Below, piece by piece: positions 35,158 to 42,400 of a stretch of DNA of 64,000 nt. The DNA lies in assembly GCF_021729885.1 (NCBI RefSeq), contig NZ_CP063401.1, positions 2,720,501 through 2,784,500 of the forward strand, written 5' to 3'. The notes below the pieces were generated by a model. It was not told the DNA's origin, did not search any database, and saw nothing but the letters and a program-made list of their open reading frames with translations. Positions within the stretch are counted from its first letter, which is position 1, and the number at the start of each line of letters is the position of its first letter. A program made the translations under genes and the position numbers. The DNA comes from Devosia sp. SL43 (GTDB taxonomy: Bacteria > Pseudomonadota > Alphaproteobacteria > Rhizobiales > Devosiaceae).

Positions 35158-36348
35158 ATGAAACCCCTGGGGGATGCGGAGGTTGCTCCCGGCGCTGCGT
35201 CACCCTACATGGGAAGCGAGGCATCGGGGGCCAAGGTGGCAGATCAGGATCGTGGCGCGCGGGTCGCCCTCAAGCTCGACATCGTCGTAATCGGCGCCGG
35301 ACAGGCCGGTCTGAGTTCGGCCTATCATCTCAAGCAACTCGGGCTCGTACCCGGCCGCGATTTTCTCGTGCTCGATCGTGCGCCGCAGCCGGGCGGAGCC
35401 TGGCAATATCGCTGGCCGTCGCTGACGCTATCCACTGTCAACCGGGTGCATGACCTGCCGGGCCTGAGTTTTGCCGATCTGGCCGGTGGCGATACCAGCG
35501 TGCAGGCGGCGGTGGCCGTGCCGCACTATTTCGCCGCCTATGAAGAGCGGTTCGGGCTGGAGGTGCTGCGCCCGGCGACGGTGAGCGTGGTTTGCGAGCG
35601 CGGCGATCGGCTACGCATCGAGAGCGATCGGGGGCTGTTCTCGGCGCGGGGTATCATCAATGCGTCAGGCACTTGGGAGAAGCCCTACATTCCGGATTAT
35701 CCCGGACGCGAGACATTCGGCGGGCGCCAACTCCATACGCATGACTTCCGTCGGGCCGAAGATTTTGCCGGCCAGCACGTGCTTGTTGTCGGCGGCGGCA
35801 TCTCGGCCATCCAATTGCTCGACCAGATTTCCACGGTGACGCGCACCAGCTGGGTCACCCGGACGCCGCCGCGCTTTCGCGAGGGGCCGTTCGACCAGGA
35901 TGCCGGGCGAGAAGCGGTCAAGCTGGTGGAAGATCGGGTGCGGGCAGGCCTGCCGCCCAATTCGGTGGTATCGGTCACCGGCCTGCCGCTCAGTCCCGCC
36001 ATCCTCGCCATGCGCGAGCGCGGCGTGCTGGAGCGGCAGGACATGTTCAGCGAGATAACGCCGACAGGCGTGCGCTGGGCCGATGGACGGACCCTCGATG
36101 TCGATGTGATCCTGTGGTGTACCGGCTTCCGCTCGGCGCTCGATCATCTGGCGCCGCTGCAACTGCGCGAGGCCTCCGGCGGCATCACCATGACCGGGCG
36201 GCTGGCCACGCAGGTGGCGCGCGATCCGCGTATCCATCTGGTCGGCTATGGCCCATCCGCGTCGACCATCGGCGCCAACAGGGCTGGCGCTGCGGCGGCG
36301 CGCGAACTGACATCCCATCTGGGTCTGGCGCAACCGGCGGATCGATGA
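35158..36348 (+). CDS. Flavin-containing monooxygenase-like NAD(P)/FAD oxidoreductase
   Basis: A 396-residue flavoprotein of the FMO/YhhA-like group. FAD motif IVVIGAGQAGLSSAYHLKQL (~residue 41), RAPQPGGAWQYRWPSL (the GGxW motif of FMOs), NADPH motif VLVVGGGISAIQLLDQI (~residue 204), VDVILWCTGFRSALDHL and a closing IHLVGYGPSASTIGANRAG. The first ~38 residues are not conserved. The true start may be the Met at 35209 or the GTG at 35236, which would also leave room for promoters toward the divergent DUF2188 gene. The substrate is unknown. A perfect terminator follows. Confidence 0.85.
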   Translation: MKPLGDAEVAPGAASPYMGSEASGAKVADQDRGARVALKLDIVVIGAGQAGLSSAYHLKQLGLVPGRDFLVLDRAPQPGGAWQYRWPSLTLSTVNRVHDLPGLSFADLAGGDTSVQAAVAVPHYFAAYEERFGLEVLRPATVSVVCERGDRLRIESDRGLFSARGIINASGTWEKPYIPDYPGRETFGGRQLHTHDFRRAEDFAGQHVLVVGGGISAIQLLDQISTVTRTSWVTRTPPRFREGPFDQDAGREAVKLVEDRVRAGLPPNSVVSVTGLPLSPAILAMRERGVLERQDMFSEITPTGVRWADGRTLDVDVILWCTGFRSALDHLAPLQLREASGGITMTGRLATQVARDPRIHLVGYGPSASTIGANRAGAAAARELTSHLGLAQPADR

Positions 36349-36353
36349 GCCGC

Positions 36354-36397
36354 AAACGATCAAAGGGCCAGACTTGCGTCTGGCCCTTTGATCGTTT
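36354..36397. terminator. Bidirectional intrinsic terminator (20-bp perfect stem)
   Basis: AAACGATCAAAGGGCCAGAC pairs perfectly with the sequence after a TTGC loop, and T-runs lie at both ends. It ends the flavin monooxygenase-like mRNA (+) and the tRNA-Gly transcript (-). Confidence 0.85.
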
Positions 36398-36413
36398 CTT
36401 CCGCTGGGAAGAT

Positions 36414-36488
36414 TGGAGCGGGCGATGGGATTCGAACCCACGACCCTAACCTTGGCAAGGTTATGCTCTACCCCTGAGCTACACCCGC
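36414..36488 (-). tRNA. tRNA-Gly (GCC anticodon)
   Basis: The 75-nt minus-strand sequence starts GCGGGTGTAGCTCAGGGG and ends with an encoded CCA. The acceptor stem is GCGGGTG/CGCCCGC with one G-U pair, the D-loop GGGGTAGAGC, the anticodon loop TTGCCAA (GCC) and the T-arm GTGGGTTCGAATCCCAT. Confidence 0.97.
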
Positions 36489-36691
36489 GCTCCGTTGTCT
36501 CCGACCTGCCTTGGCAGTCCGGCGACGCGCGCCTATATGCCCAATCACCTGCCTGAATGCAACCCACAATTTGGCCCGACCGTCATCTTAACGTCGCCTT
36601 GTGGATTGAGGGGCTTGTCACGTCACCGTTCGCGGGCGCAAAAAGAGCCCCGAACATAGAGATTTCGCTTCGCTGCAAGGGCCTTACTGCC

Positions 36692-37642
36692 ATGTCCACT
36701 CCGTTCACCGGTGTTGCTCCAACTGCCCCCTCCGCTGTCCCTGCGGGCGCGCTAATCAAGGAATCGTCCGACCAGGCCTTCAAGGCCGACGTTATTGATG
36801 CGTCGCTCGAGCAGCCGGTGCTGGTCGATTTCTGGGCGCCCTGGTGCGGCCCCTGCCGCCAGCTCACCCCGACAATCGAGAAGGTGGTCAACGAAAAGGC
36901 CGGCGCCATCAAGCTGGTCAAGATCAATATCGACGAGCATCCCCAGATTGCCGGCCAGCTCGGCGTGCAGTCCATTCCGGCCGTGTTTGCCTTTGCCGGC
37001 GGCCGTCCAGTCGATGGCTTCATGGGTGCCATGCCCGAAGGCGAAGTGCGCCGCTTCGCCGACAAGGTGATTGCCGCCGGCCCGACACCGCAGCCGCAGG
37101 AAGGCTCGATGGAGGCGCAGATCGCCGAAGCGGTGACCGCGGCCGAGCAGGCGCTGACCGCAGGTGACCTGGGCCGCGCCGCGCAGATCTTCGGCATGGT
37201 GCTGCAGCACCAGCCCGAGCATGTGGCGTCGCTGATCGGACTCGCCAGGGTCTATCTGGCTGCCGGCGAAACTGAGCAGGCACAGGCCACGCTCGACCTG
37301 GTGCAGGAAGCCGAGCGCAAGGGCGAGGCCTATACTACCGTCGCCAATTCGATCCGCCTGCTGAGCGAGGCCGCTTCGCTGAGCGAAACCGATACGCTGG
37401 CCGCTGCAGTCGCTGCCAATCCGGACGATCACCAGGCCCGCTACGACCTGGCGCTGGCACTCAATGCCGAAGGCAAGAAGGTGGAAGCCGCCGAGGCGCT
37501 GGTCGCCATCTTCAAGCGCGACCGCACCTGGAACGAGGACGGTGCGCGCAAGAAACTGCTCGAATTCTTCGACGCCTGGGGTCCGCGCGACCCTGCGACC
37601 AACAAGGGCCGGCGCATGCTGTCGGCGGCCCTGTTCTCCTGA
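36692..37642 (+). CDS. Thioredoxin-TPR co-chaperone, CnoX/YbbN-like
   Basis: A 316-residue protein with an N-terminal thioredoxin domain (~25-130) and C-terminal TPR-like helices (~145-300; AEQALTAGDLGRAAQIFGMV, ALNAEGKKVEAAEALVAIFK). The active site is WCGPC (Cys52, Cys55), a complete redox motif, unlike E. coli CnoX whose motif lacks the first Cys. It should therefore be both a reductase and a holdase-type chaperone that feeds GroEL/DnaK, as reported for Caulobacter CnoX. The start at 36692 gives MSTPFTGVAP. A Lon-substrate-domain gene and Trm112 follow at 9 and 0 bases, indicating an operon. Confidence 0.9.
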   Translation: MSTPFTGVAPTAPSAVPAGALIKESSDQAFKADVIDASLEQPVLVDFWAPWCGPCRQLTPTIEKVVNEKAGAIKLVKINIDEHPQIAGQLGVQSIPAVFAFAGGRPVDGFMGAMPEGEVRRFADKVIAAGPTPQPQEGSMEAQIAEAVTAAEQALTAGDLGRAAQIFGMVLQHQPEHVASLIGLARVYLAAGETEQAQATLDLVQEAERKGEAYTTVANSIRLLSEAASLSETDTLAAAVAANPDDHQARYDLALALNAEGKKVEAAEALVAIFKRDRTWNEDGARKKLLEFFDAWGPRDPATNKGRRMLSAALFS

Positions 37643-37651
37643 GGCAAACCC

Positions 37652-38317
37652 ATGCTCAAGCGTCCGACTTCAGCGGCTGACCTGCCCAAATCCGTGCCGA
37701 TCTTCCCGCTGACGGGCGCTTTGCTGCTGCCTTTCTCGCATAGGCCCCTCAACGTTTTTGAGCCGCGCTATATAGAGATGGTCGACGCGGCCCTGCGCGC
37801 CGACCGCCTGATCGGGCTGATCCAGCCCGAGGATACCAGCGAGGAAAGCCCGCGCGGCCGCAGCCCGCTGCAGGCCATCGGTTGCCTGGGCCGGCTGACC
37901 CATTTCGAGGAAAGCGGCGAGGGCCGCTACTTCATCATCCTTGAGGGAGTGACGCGCTTCCGGCTTGCCCACGAATTGACCGTAATGACGCCGTACCGGC
38001 AGGGCGTGATCGCCGCCGAGGAGTTTGCCACCGATTTCACCCGTGATTTCGGCGAAGACGCGGTCGACCGCGAGCGCTTCGTCAAGATGATGCGCGACTA
38101 TGCCGAATTCGCCAATATCGACCTCAATTGGGAAGAGATTGAACAGACCGGCACGGCCGACCTCGTCAATTTCTGCTGCATGGTCTCGCCCTACGGCCCG
38201 GCCGAAAAGCAGGTGCTGCTCGAAGCCCAGACGCTGGAGCAGCGCGCCGAGACGCTGATCGCCATGACCGAATATGAAATGGCGCGCGGCGGCGCCGAAC
38301 GGCCGCCGCTGAACTGA
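37652..38317 (+). CDS. Lon N-terminal substrate-binding-domain protein
   Basis: A 221-residue protein consisting of the LON substrate-binding domain without ATPase or protease parts. The family start KSVPIFPLTGALLLPFSHRPLNVFEPRY contains the PLxxxLLLP and NxFExRY signatures; GCLGRLTHFEES and YFIILEGVTRFRL follow. Such stand-alone proteins are common in alphaproteobacteria next to a CnoX-type thioredoxin. A role in protein quality control is plausible from the domain and neighbours, but not demonstrated. Confidence 0.93.
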   Translation: MLKRPTSAADLPKSVPIFPLTGALLLPFSHRPLNVFEPRYIEMVDAALRADRLIGLIQPEDTSEESPRGRSPLQAIGCLGRLTHFEESGEGRYFIILEGVTRFRLAHELTVMTPYRQGVIAAEEFATDFTRDFGEDAVDRERFVKMMRDYAEFANIDLNWEEIEQTGTADLVNFCCMVSPYGPAEKQVLLEAQTLEQRAETLIAMTEYEMARGGAERPPLN

Positions 38318-38553
38318 TGACGACGCAAGCCGCCGCCAATCCGCGCCATGTCTTCGACGTCAAGACGCTCGAAATGCTGGTCTGCCCGCTGACCAAGACC
38401 CGGCTGACGCTGTCGGCCGACCGCAGCGAGCTGATCTCGGTGGCAGCACGGCTGGCTTTCCCCATCGTCAAGGGCGTGCCGCTGCTCAGTCTCGACGAGG
38501 CGCGCAATGTCGAGCCGGAGGCGCTGCGGCAACTGCCGGAACTCAAGGACTAG
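38317..38553 (+). CDS. Trm112-family zinc-binding-like protein
   Basis: A 78-residue protein of the Trm112/YcaR family, with VDxKxLEMLVCPLTKTRL (single remaining Cys-Pro motif), LTLSADRSELISVAARLAFP and IVKGVPLLSLDEAR. Eukaryotic Trm112 activates methyltransferases that act on tRNA, rRNA and eRF1; bacterial partners are unknown. It overlaps the Lon-domain gene by one base (TGATG) and its 3' end overlaps the convergent KTSC gene by 11 nt. Confidence 0.93.
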   Translation: MTTQAAANPRHVFDVKTLEMLVCPLTKTRLTLSADRSELISVAARLAFPIVKGVPLLSLDEARNVEPEALRQLPELKD

Positions 38554-38755
38554 GCGGGATCGCCTCGTAGCGGTCGCGGATATGAGCGGCAAAGTAGCGG
38601 CCCTGCGAGTCGGCGTCGCACAGCTCGTCGAACACCGTCTCGGGCACGTCGCGATAGCCATAGGGCTTGTCGTCGCCGGTGAACCAGATCAGCAGCAGCC
38701 GATCGTCCGCATCGTACTCTGCTCGCCATATTGCGCTGGAGTCGAAGCGGACCAT
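38543..38755 (-). CDS. KTSC-domain protein
   Basis: A 70-residue cytoplasmic protein matching the KTSC domain: a conserved aromatic-rich strand (LLLIWFTGDDKPYGYRDVPE), then FDELCDADSQGRYFAAHIRDRYE, in which A-S-x-G-x-Y-F and the R-x-x-Y end are diagnostic. Function is unknown; relatives are related to the C-terminal domain of lysyl-tRNA synthetase. It starts 2 bases after the UbiH-family stop codon and probably forms an operon with it. Confidence 0.88.
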   Translation of the reverse strand: MVRFDSSAIWRAEYDADDRLLLIWFTGDDKPYGYRDVPETVFDELCDADSQGRYFAAHIRDRYEAIPPSP

Positions 38756-38757
38756 CG

Positions 38758-39978
38758 TCAGATCGGCAGGCCGCTCAGCAGCTTGGGGCCGTTGGCCGCG
38801 ATGCCGGAGGCCGTCCGGATTAGTGCGGATTTGACCGGGCCGGCGCGGTCGACCAGGCCGAGACCGAAATCGCGCAGGGCGCGGACCGGGGCGATGTCGT
38901 TGGAAAACAGCCGGTTGAGCCCGTCGGTCATCGCCACCATGCTGGCCGTATCGAGCCGGCGCCAGCTCTGGTAGCGCTCCAAGACGTCGTCGCCGCCGTG
39001 ATCAAGGCCGAGCCGGATCGAATCAATGATGGCTTCGGCCAGAGCCGCAACGTCCTTGAGGCCCAGATTGAGGCCCTGGCCGGCAATCGGATGCACGACA
39101 TGGGCGGCATCACCCACCAGCGCCAGGCGCGGCGCGATGAAGTCGCGGGCGACCTGCAGGCGCAGGGGGAAGCCCATGAGCTTGTCCTCCACCGTCACCG
39201 CGCCGAGCGTGGATCCCATCGCCGCTTCAATTTCCGCAGCCAGTTCGACGTCGCCCATGGCGAGAAAGCGTGGCGATTCGGCGCTGGCTTCGGTCCAGAC
39301 CAGCGACGACCGATTGCCCGGCAACGGTAGGCTGGCGAACGGCCCGGCTGGGCGGAAGTGCTCGTAGGCGGCACCATTGTGCGGGAGAGCGTGGGCGATG
39401 GTGGTGACGAGGCCGGTCTGGCCATAGTCATGTCCCATGACGCCGATACCGGCCATGCGGCGCAGGGCCGATTGTGCGCCATCGGCGGCCACCAGCAGCG
39501 GCGCGCTGAGAATGCGGCCATCTGATAGCACCAGGCGTGCCGCATCGGCCTCGGCCGTGTAGCCGGCGATATCGGCTGGCGCGATGGCGGTTACCGATTG
39601 GCCGAGCGCGTCGATCAGAGCCTGATGGCTGACGTGGTTGGGCACCATATGGGCGAACGCTTCGCCCGGGGCGACTTCACCATCGAAAGTCAGGAACAGT
39701 GGGCGGGAAATGTCGCCCGTGCCCGAATCGGTGATGCGCATCTGGGTGATGGGCTGCGCCTCGGCCAGCATGGCGGGCCAGACGCCGAGCGCCTCGAAGA
39801 CGCGGCGGACGCCGGCAGCGATGGCCGAAGCGCGGTTGTCGCGCGGGACGCTCAGCGGCCGCCGATCGACCAGGCCGACGCGAATGCCGCGTGCCGACTG
39901 GACCAGAGCCAGCGCCAGCGTCAGGCCCACCGGACCGCCACCAACGATCAGCACGTCGAATTTCTGCGCCTGGGTCAT
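38758..39978 (-). CDS. FAD-dependent UbiH/UbiF/COQ6-type hydroxylase
   Basis: A 406-residue flavoprotein monooxygenase that most likely hydroxylates the ubiquinone ring precursor. It has the FAD motif VLIVGGGPVGLTLALALVQS, the DG fingerprint VAADGAQSALRRMAGI and the second FAD motif GDAAHVVHPIAGQGLNLGLK. The start at 39978 (MTQAQKFDVLIVGGG) gives the expected N-terminus. Which ring position it hydroxylates cannot be decided without alignment. It is divergent from glnK with ~265 non-coding bases between them. Confidence 0.9.
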   Translation of the reverse strand: MTQAQKFDVLIVGGGPVGLTLALALVQSARGIRVGLVDRRPLSVPRDNRASAIAAGVRRVFEALGVWPAMLAEAQPITQMRITDSGTGDISRPLFLTFDGEVAPGEAFAHMVPNHVSHQALIDALGQSVTAIAPADIAGYTAEADAARLVLSDGRILSAPLLVAADGAQSALRRMAGIGVMGHDYGQTGLVTTIAHALPHNGAAYEHFRPAGPFASLPLPGNRSSLVWTEASAESPRFLAMGDVELAAEIEAAMGSTLGAVTVEDKLMGFPLRLQVARDFIAPRLALVGDAAHVVHPIAGQGLNLGLKDVAALAEAIIDSIRLGLDHGGDDVLERYQSWRRLDTASMVAMTDGLNRLFSNDIAPVRALRDFGLGLVDRAGPVKSALIRTASGIAANGPKLLSGLPI

Positions 39979-40081
39979 GTCAGGTTCTCCTGATCCCCAC
40001 TTTGCGCGTCTGCTGTAGCGCTGTGCAAGCGCACCTGATGTCGCGGCCTCTGCCGTAATTTTGTCCAAATTGATCAAGGTT

Positions 40082-40098
40082 TGCACAAATTTTGTGCA
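40082..40098. promoter_or_regulatory. NtrC-type binding site upstream of glnK
   Basis: TGCACAAATTTTGTGCA is a perfect palindrome matching the NtrC consensus half-sites (GCAC...GTGC). It lies ~93 bases upstream of the -24 element at 40183, the normal distance for an enhancer-binding site. Confidence 0.75.
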
Positions 40099-40180
40099 GC
40101 AAACTGCCTCACCGTCGTCGCTGCGGTTTTACAATTCAGTAACATGTTGAATTTGTGACGCTTTTTCGAGCGATAGCGAG

Positions 40181-40196
40181 TTGGCACGGCTCTTGA
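40181..40196 (+). promoter_or_regulatory. Sigma-54-type promoter of glnK-amtB
   Basis: TTGGCACGGCTCTTGA matches the -24 TGGCAC element and has the required 10 bases between GG and the -12 dinucleotide; the -12 element is TTGA instead of TTGC. With the NtrC box upstream, it predicts expression under nitrogen limitation. Confidence 0.7.
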
Positions 40197-40243
40197 GTCT
40201 ACTTGGCCATTCCAGACCAGCGCCAAGTCGCAAAGGGGCTCAA

Positions 40244-40582
40244 ATGAAACTGGTGATTGCAATTATCAAGCCATCACGCCTCGAAGAGGTTCGCCAGGCT
40301 CTCAACTCACTCGACGTCCACGGCATGACCGTGACCGAGGTGAAGGGCTACGGCCGCCAAAAGGGGCATTCGGAAATCTACCGCGGCACTGAATATGCCG
40401 TGCACTTCCTGCCCAAGCTCAAGGTTGAGATCGCCGTTGACGACGCCCTTGCCGATGCCGTGTCCACGGCCATCCGCGACAGCGCCCAGACCGGTCGCAT
40501 CGGCGACGGCAAGATTTTCGTGCTCGACCTGCTCGCCGTAACCCGCATTCGCACCGGCGAAACCGGCGCGGCAGCTCTCTAA
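40244..40582 (+). CDS. glnK: Nitrogen regulatory protein P-II (GlnK)
   Basis: A 112-residue trimeric signal protein. The T-loop segment KGYGRQKGHSEIYRGTEY contains Tyr51, the uridylylation site used by GlnD; the B- and C-loop motifs (TGRIGDGKIFVLDL and RIRTGE) are intact. Being paired with amtB identifies it as GlnK rather than GlnB: it should plug the AmtB channel when ammonium is plentiful. The start at 40244 (MKLVIAIIKP) is the family start. Expression is predicted from the sigma-54/NtrC sites upstream, and amtB follows after 21 bases. Confidence 0.96.
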   Translation: MKLVIAIIKPSRLEEVRQALNSLDVHGMTVTEVKGYGRQKGHSEIYRGTEYAVHFLPKLKVEIAVDDALADAVSTAIRDSAQTGRIGDGKIFVLDLLAVTRIRTGETGAAAL

Positions 40583-40603
40583 GCGTCCTCGGGAGAAACA
40601 CAA

Positions 40604-41974
40604 ATGAAGACAGCAAAAATTCTCGGGAGCGCGACGATAGCCTCCCTCCTCCTGGCCGCAACGGCCTTCGCCCAGGACGCGGCGGCTCCGGTCGCTGAGG
40701 CTGTGGCCGAGGTCGTGCCGGTCGTCGACAAGGGCGATACCGCCTGGATGATGGTCTGCACTATGGTTGTCATCGTGATGACCATTCCGGGCCTGGCCCT
40801 GTTCTATGGCGGCCTCGTTCGGGCCAAGAACATCCTGTCGGTCCTCACCCAGGTCTTCCTCGGCTTCTCGCTGATTTCGATCCTCTGGGTGGCTTACGGT
40901 TACTCGCTGGCCTTTGCCGGCCCGACCGAAGGCGGTCTCTCGGCCTTTATCGGTGACTTCTCCAAGTTCTTCCTTTCGGGGGTGACACTTGATTCCACCG
41001 CGGCGACCTTCTCGGCCGGCTTCCAGCTGCCCGAAATGGTGTTCGTGGCCTTCCAGATGACCTTTGCGGCCATCACCTCGACCCTCATCGTCGGCGCTAT
41101 CGCCGAGCGCATGAAGTTCGGGGCGCTGCTCACATTCCTGGCCATCTGGTTCACCTTCTCGTACCTGCCGATCGCCCACATGGTGTGGGCAGGCCCGGGC
41201 CTGCTGTTCGGCATGGGCGCCTATGACTTCGCCGGCGGTACCGTGGTTCACATCAACTCCGGTGTGGCCGCTCTCGTCGCCGCCATCGTGCTTGGCCCGC
41301 GTCTGGGCTACCTGAAGGAGCCGATCGCTCCCCACAACCTAGTCTGGACCTATGTCGGTGCCGGCTTGCTGTGGTTCGGCTGGTTCGGCTTCAACGCCGG
41401 CTCCAACCTTGAAGCCAACGCGCTGACGGCCGTCGCCCTGATCAACACCGTGCTGGCTCCGGCAGCTGCGGCTCTGGCCTGGGCCCTTGGCGAAAAGATC
41501 ACCCGCGGCCATGCTTCGGCTCTGGGTGCGGTTTCGGGTGCCGTTGCCGGTCTCGTGGCGATCACCCCTGCTGCCGGCTTTGCTGGCATCGGTGGCGCCA
41601 TCGTCCTGGGTGCGATTGCCGGTATCGTCTGCCTCTGGGCCGTCGTGAACCTCAAGCCGATGCTCAAGTATGACGACAGCCTCGACGTGTTCGGCATCCA
41701 TGGCGTCGGCGGTATCGTCGGTGCCCTGGGCACGGCCATCGTCGCCAGCCCCGGCCTCGGCGGTTATCCGCTGGGCGTTGCCGAGGAATACTCGGTCGGC
41801 GGTCAGTTCATGATCCAGCTCACCGCAGTCGGTATCGCCGTCGTCTGGTCGGCTGTGGTCGCCCTGGTTGGCCTGCTCATCGTTCGCGTCATCTTCGGTG
41901 GCCTGCGTGTCCCCGAGTCGAGCGAAAGCGACGGTCTCGATCTGTCGAGCCACGGCGAGCGCGCCTACAACTAA
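40604..41974 (+). CDS. amtB: Ammonium transporter AmtB
   Basis: A 456-residue inner-membrane ammonium channel. It has an N-terminal signal peptide (MKTAKILGSATIASLLLAAT, cleavage near AFAQ), as in E. coli AmtB, then 11 membrane helices. Signature parts include DTAWMMVCTMVVIVMTIPGL, the twin-His pore motif regions (DFAGGTVVHINSGVAALVAA and DVFGIHGVGGIVGALGT) and WFGFNAGSNL. It is co-transcribed with glnK. The 3' region carries an unusually stable RNA structure and then a terminator. Confidence 0.97.
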   Translation: MKTAKILGSATIASLLLAATAFAQDAAAPVAEAVAEVVPVVDKGDTAWMMVCTMVVIVMTIPGLALFYGGLVRAKNILSVLTQVFLGFSLISILWVAYGYSLAFAGPTEGGLSAFIGDFSKFFLSGVTLDSTAATFSAGFQLPEMVFVAFQMTFAAITSTLIVGAIAERMKFGALLTFLAIWFTFSYLPIAHMVWAGPGLLFGMGAYDFAGGTVVHINSGVAALVAAIVLGPRLGYLKEPIAPHNLVWTYVGAGLLWFGWFGFNAGSNLEANALTAVALINTVLAPAAAALAWALGEKITRGHASALGAVSGAVAGLVAITPAAGFAGIGGAIVLGAIAGIVCLWAVVNLKPMLKYDDSLDVFGIHGVGGIVGALGTAIVASPGLGGYPLGVAEEYSVGGQFMIQLTAVGIAVVWSAVVALVGLLIVRVIFGGLRVPESSESDGLDLSSHGERAYN

Positions 41975-41981
41975 GACTTCT

Positions 41982-42005
41982 CCGGGCGGCGTTCGCGCCG
42001 CCCGG
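41982..42005 (+). promoter_or_regulatory. GC hairpin directly after amtB
   Basis: CCGGGCGGCG and CGCCGCCCGG form a perfect 10-bp stem around a TTCG tetraloop, 7 bases after the amtB stop. No T-run follows, so it is more likely an mRNA-stabilising 3' hairpin than a terminator. Confidence 0.65.
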
Positions 42006-42009
42006 TACC

Positions 42010-42100
42010 GGTTGATCGTGGCGTGCGGCTCGTGTCCCTCTTGGCCCGCCACAGAGGCTTCCCACTCGCAAACTGCACGGGCTGCACTCCACGATCAATC
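42010..42100 (+). ncRNA. Candidate structured RNA in the amtB 3' region
   Basis: GGTTGATCGTGG (42010-42021) pairs with CCACGATCAATC (42089-42100), and GTGCGGCTCGTG (42023-42034) pairs with CACGGGCTGCAC (42076-42087). Allowing G-U pairs, this is a 24-pair helix broken by one C-T mismatch. The top holds a second hairpin (CCTCTTGG/CCACAGAGG). G-U pairs favour the plus strand as the RNA. It lies between amtB and a terminator at 42147, so it may be a 3'-UTR element or a small RNA released from glnK-amtB mRNA. It does not show the conserved loops of 4.5S, 6S or tmRNA. Confidence 0.45.
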
Positions 42101-42146
42101 ACTGCCCGCTGGCCGCCGCCCTCCCTCGCGACATCAGCGGTTATCT

Positions 42147-42179
42147 GGGCCCGCCCTTCACGGCGGGCCCTTTTTCTTT
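42147..42179 (+). terminator. Intrinsic terminator of glnK-amtB (or of the structured RNA)
   Basis: GGGCCCGCC and GGCGGGCCC form a 9-bp stem with a 6-base loop, followed by TTTTTCTTT. It is the first strong plus-strand terminator after amtB. Confidence 0.85.
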
Positions 42180-42307
42180 ACCTCTCCCTCTGGGGGAGAG
42201 GTCGACCCTCTTGGGTCGGGTGAGGGGGCCTTTCAACAAGAGCCGCACCAAGAAAAGGCCCCCTCACCCGTCGCTTCGCTCCGACCTCTCCCCCAAAGGG
42301 AGAGGTG
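42180..42307. repeat. Palindromic intergenic repeat, family B
   Basis: CCTCTCCCTCTGGGGGAGAGG opens the element, and GACCTCTCCCCCAAAGGGAGAGG closes it; an inner pair (GTGAGGGGGCCTTT/AAAGGCCCCCTCAC) forms a second stem. It lies just after the amtB terminator and ends ~94 bases before ftsK. Confidence 0.8.
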
Positions 42308-42400
42308 AAGAAACTCCATGGTTAGCCTTGGGTTAACCCGGTCCGGCTAGCATGGCGGCAATTGGGCCCGGCCTCACGCCGGGCAGTATTGAGTTTGCCC

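Noticed and set aside
40022..40038. Second NtrC site (TGTGCAAGCGCACC)
   Set aside because: Half-sites are in the opposite order (GTGC...GCAC) from the NtrC consensus (GCAC...GTGC), so it does not fit.
42010..42180. 6S RNA, 4.5S SRP RNA or tmRNA after amtB
   Set aside because: The conserved SRP GGAAGGAAGCAGCC-type loop, the 6S central bubble pattern and a tmRNA tRNA-like end are all absent; only generic strong pairing is seen.
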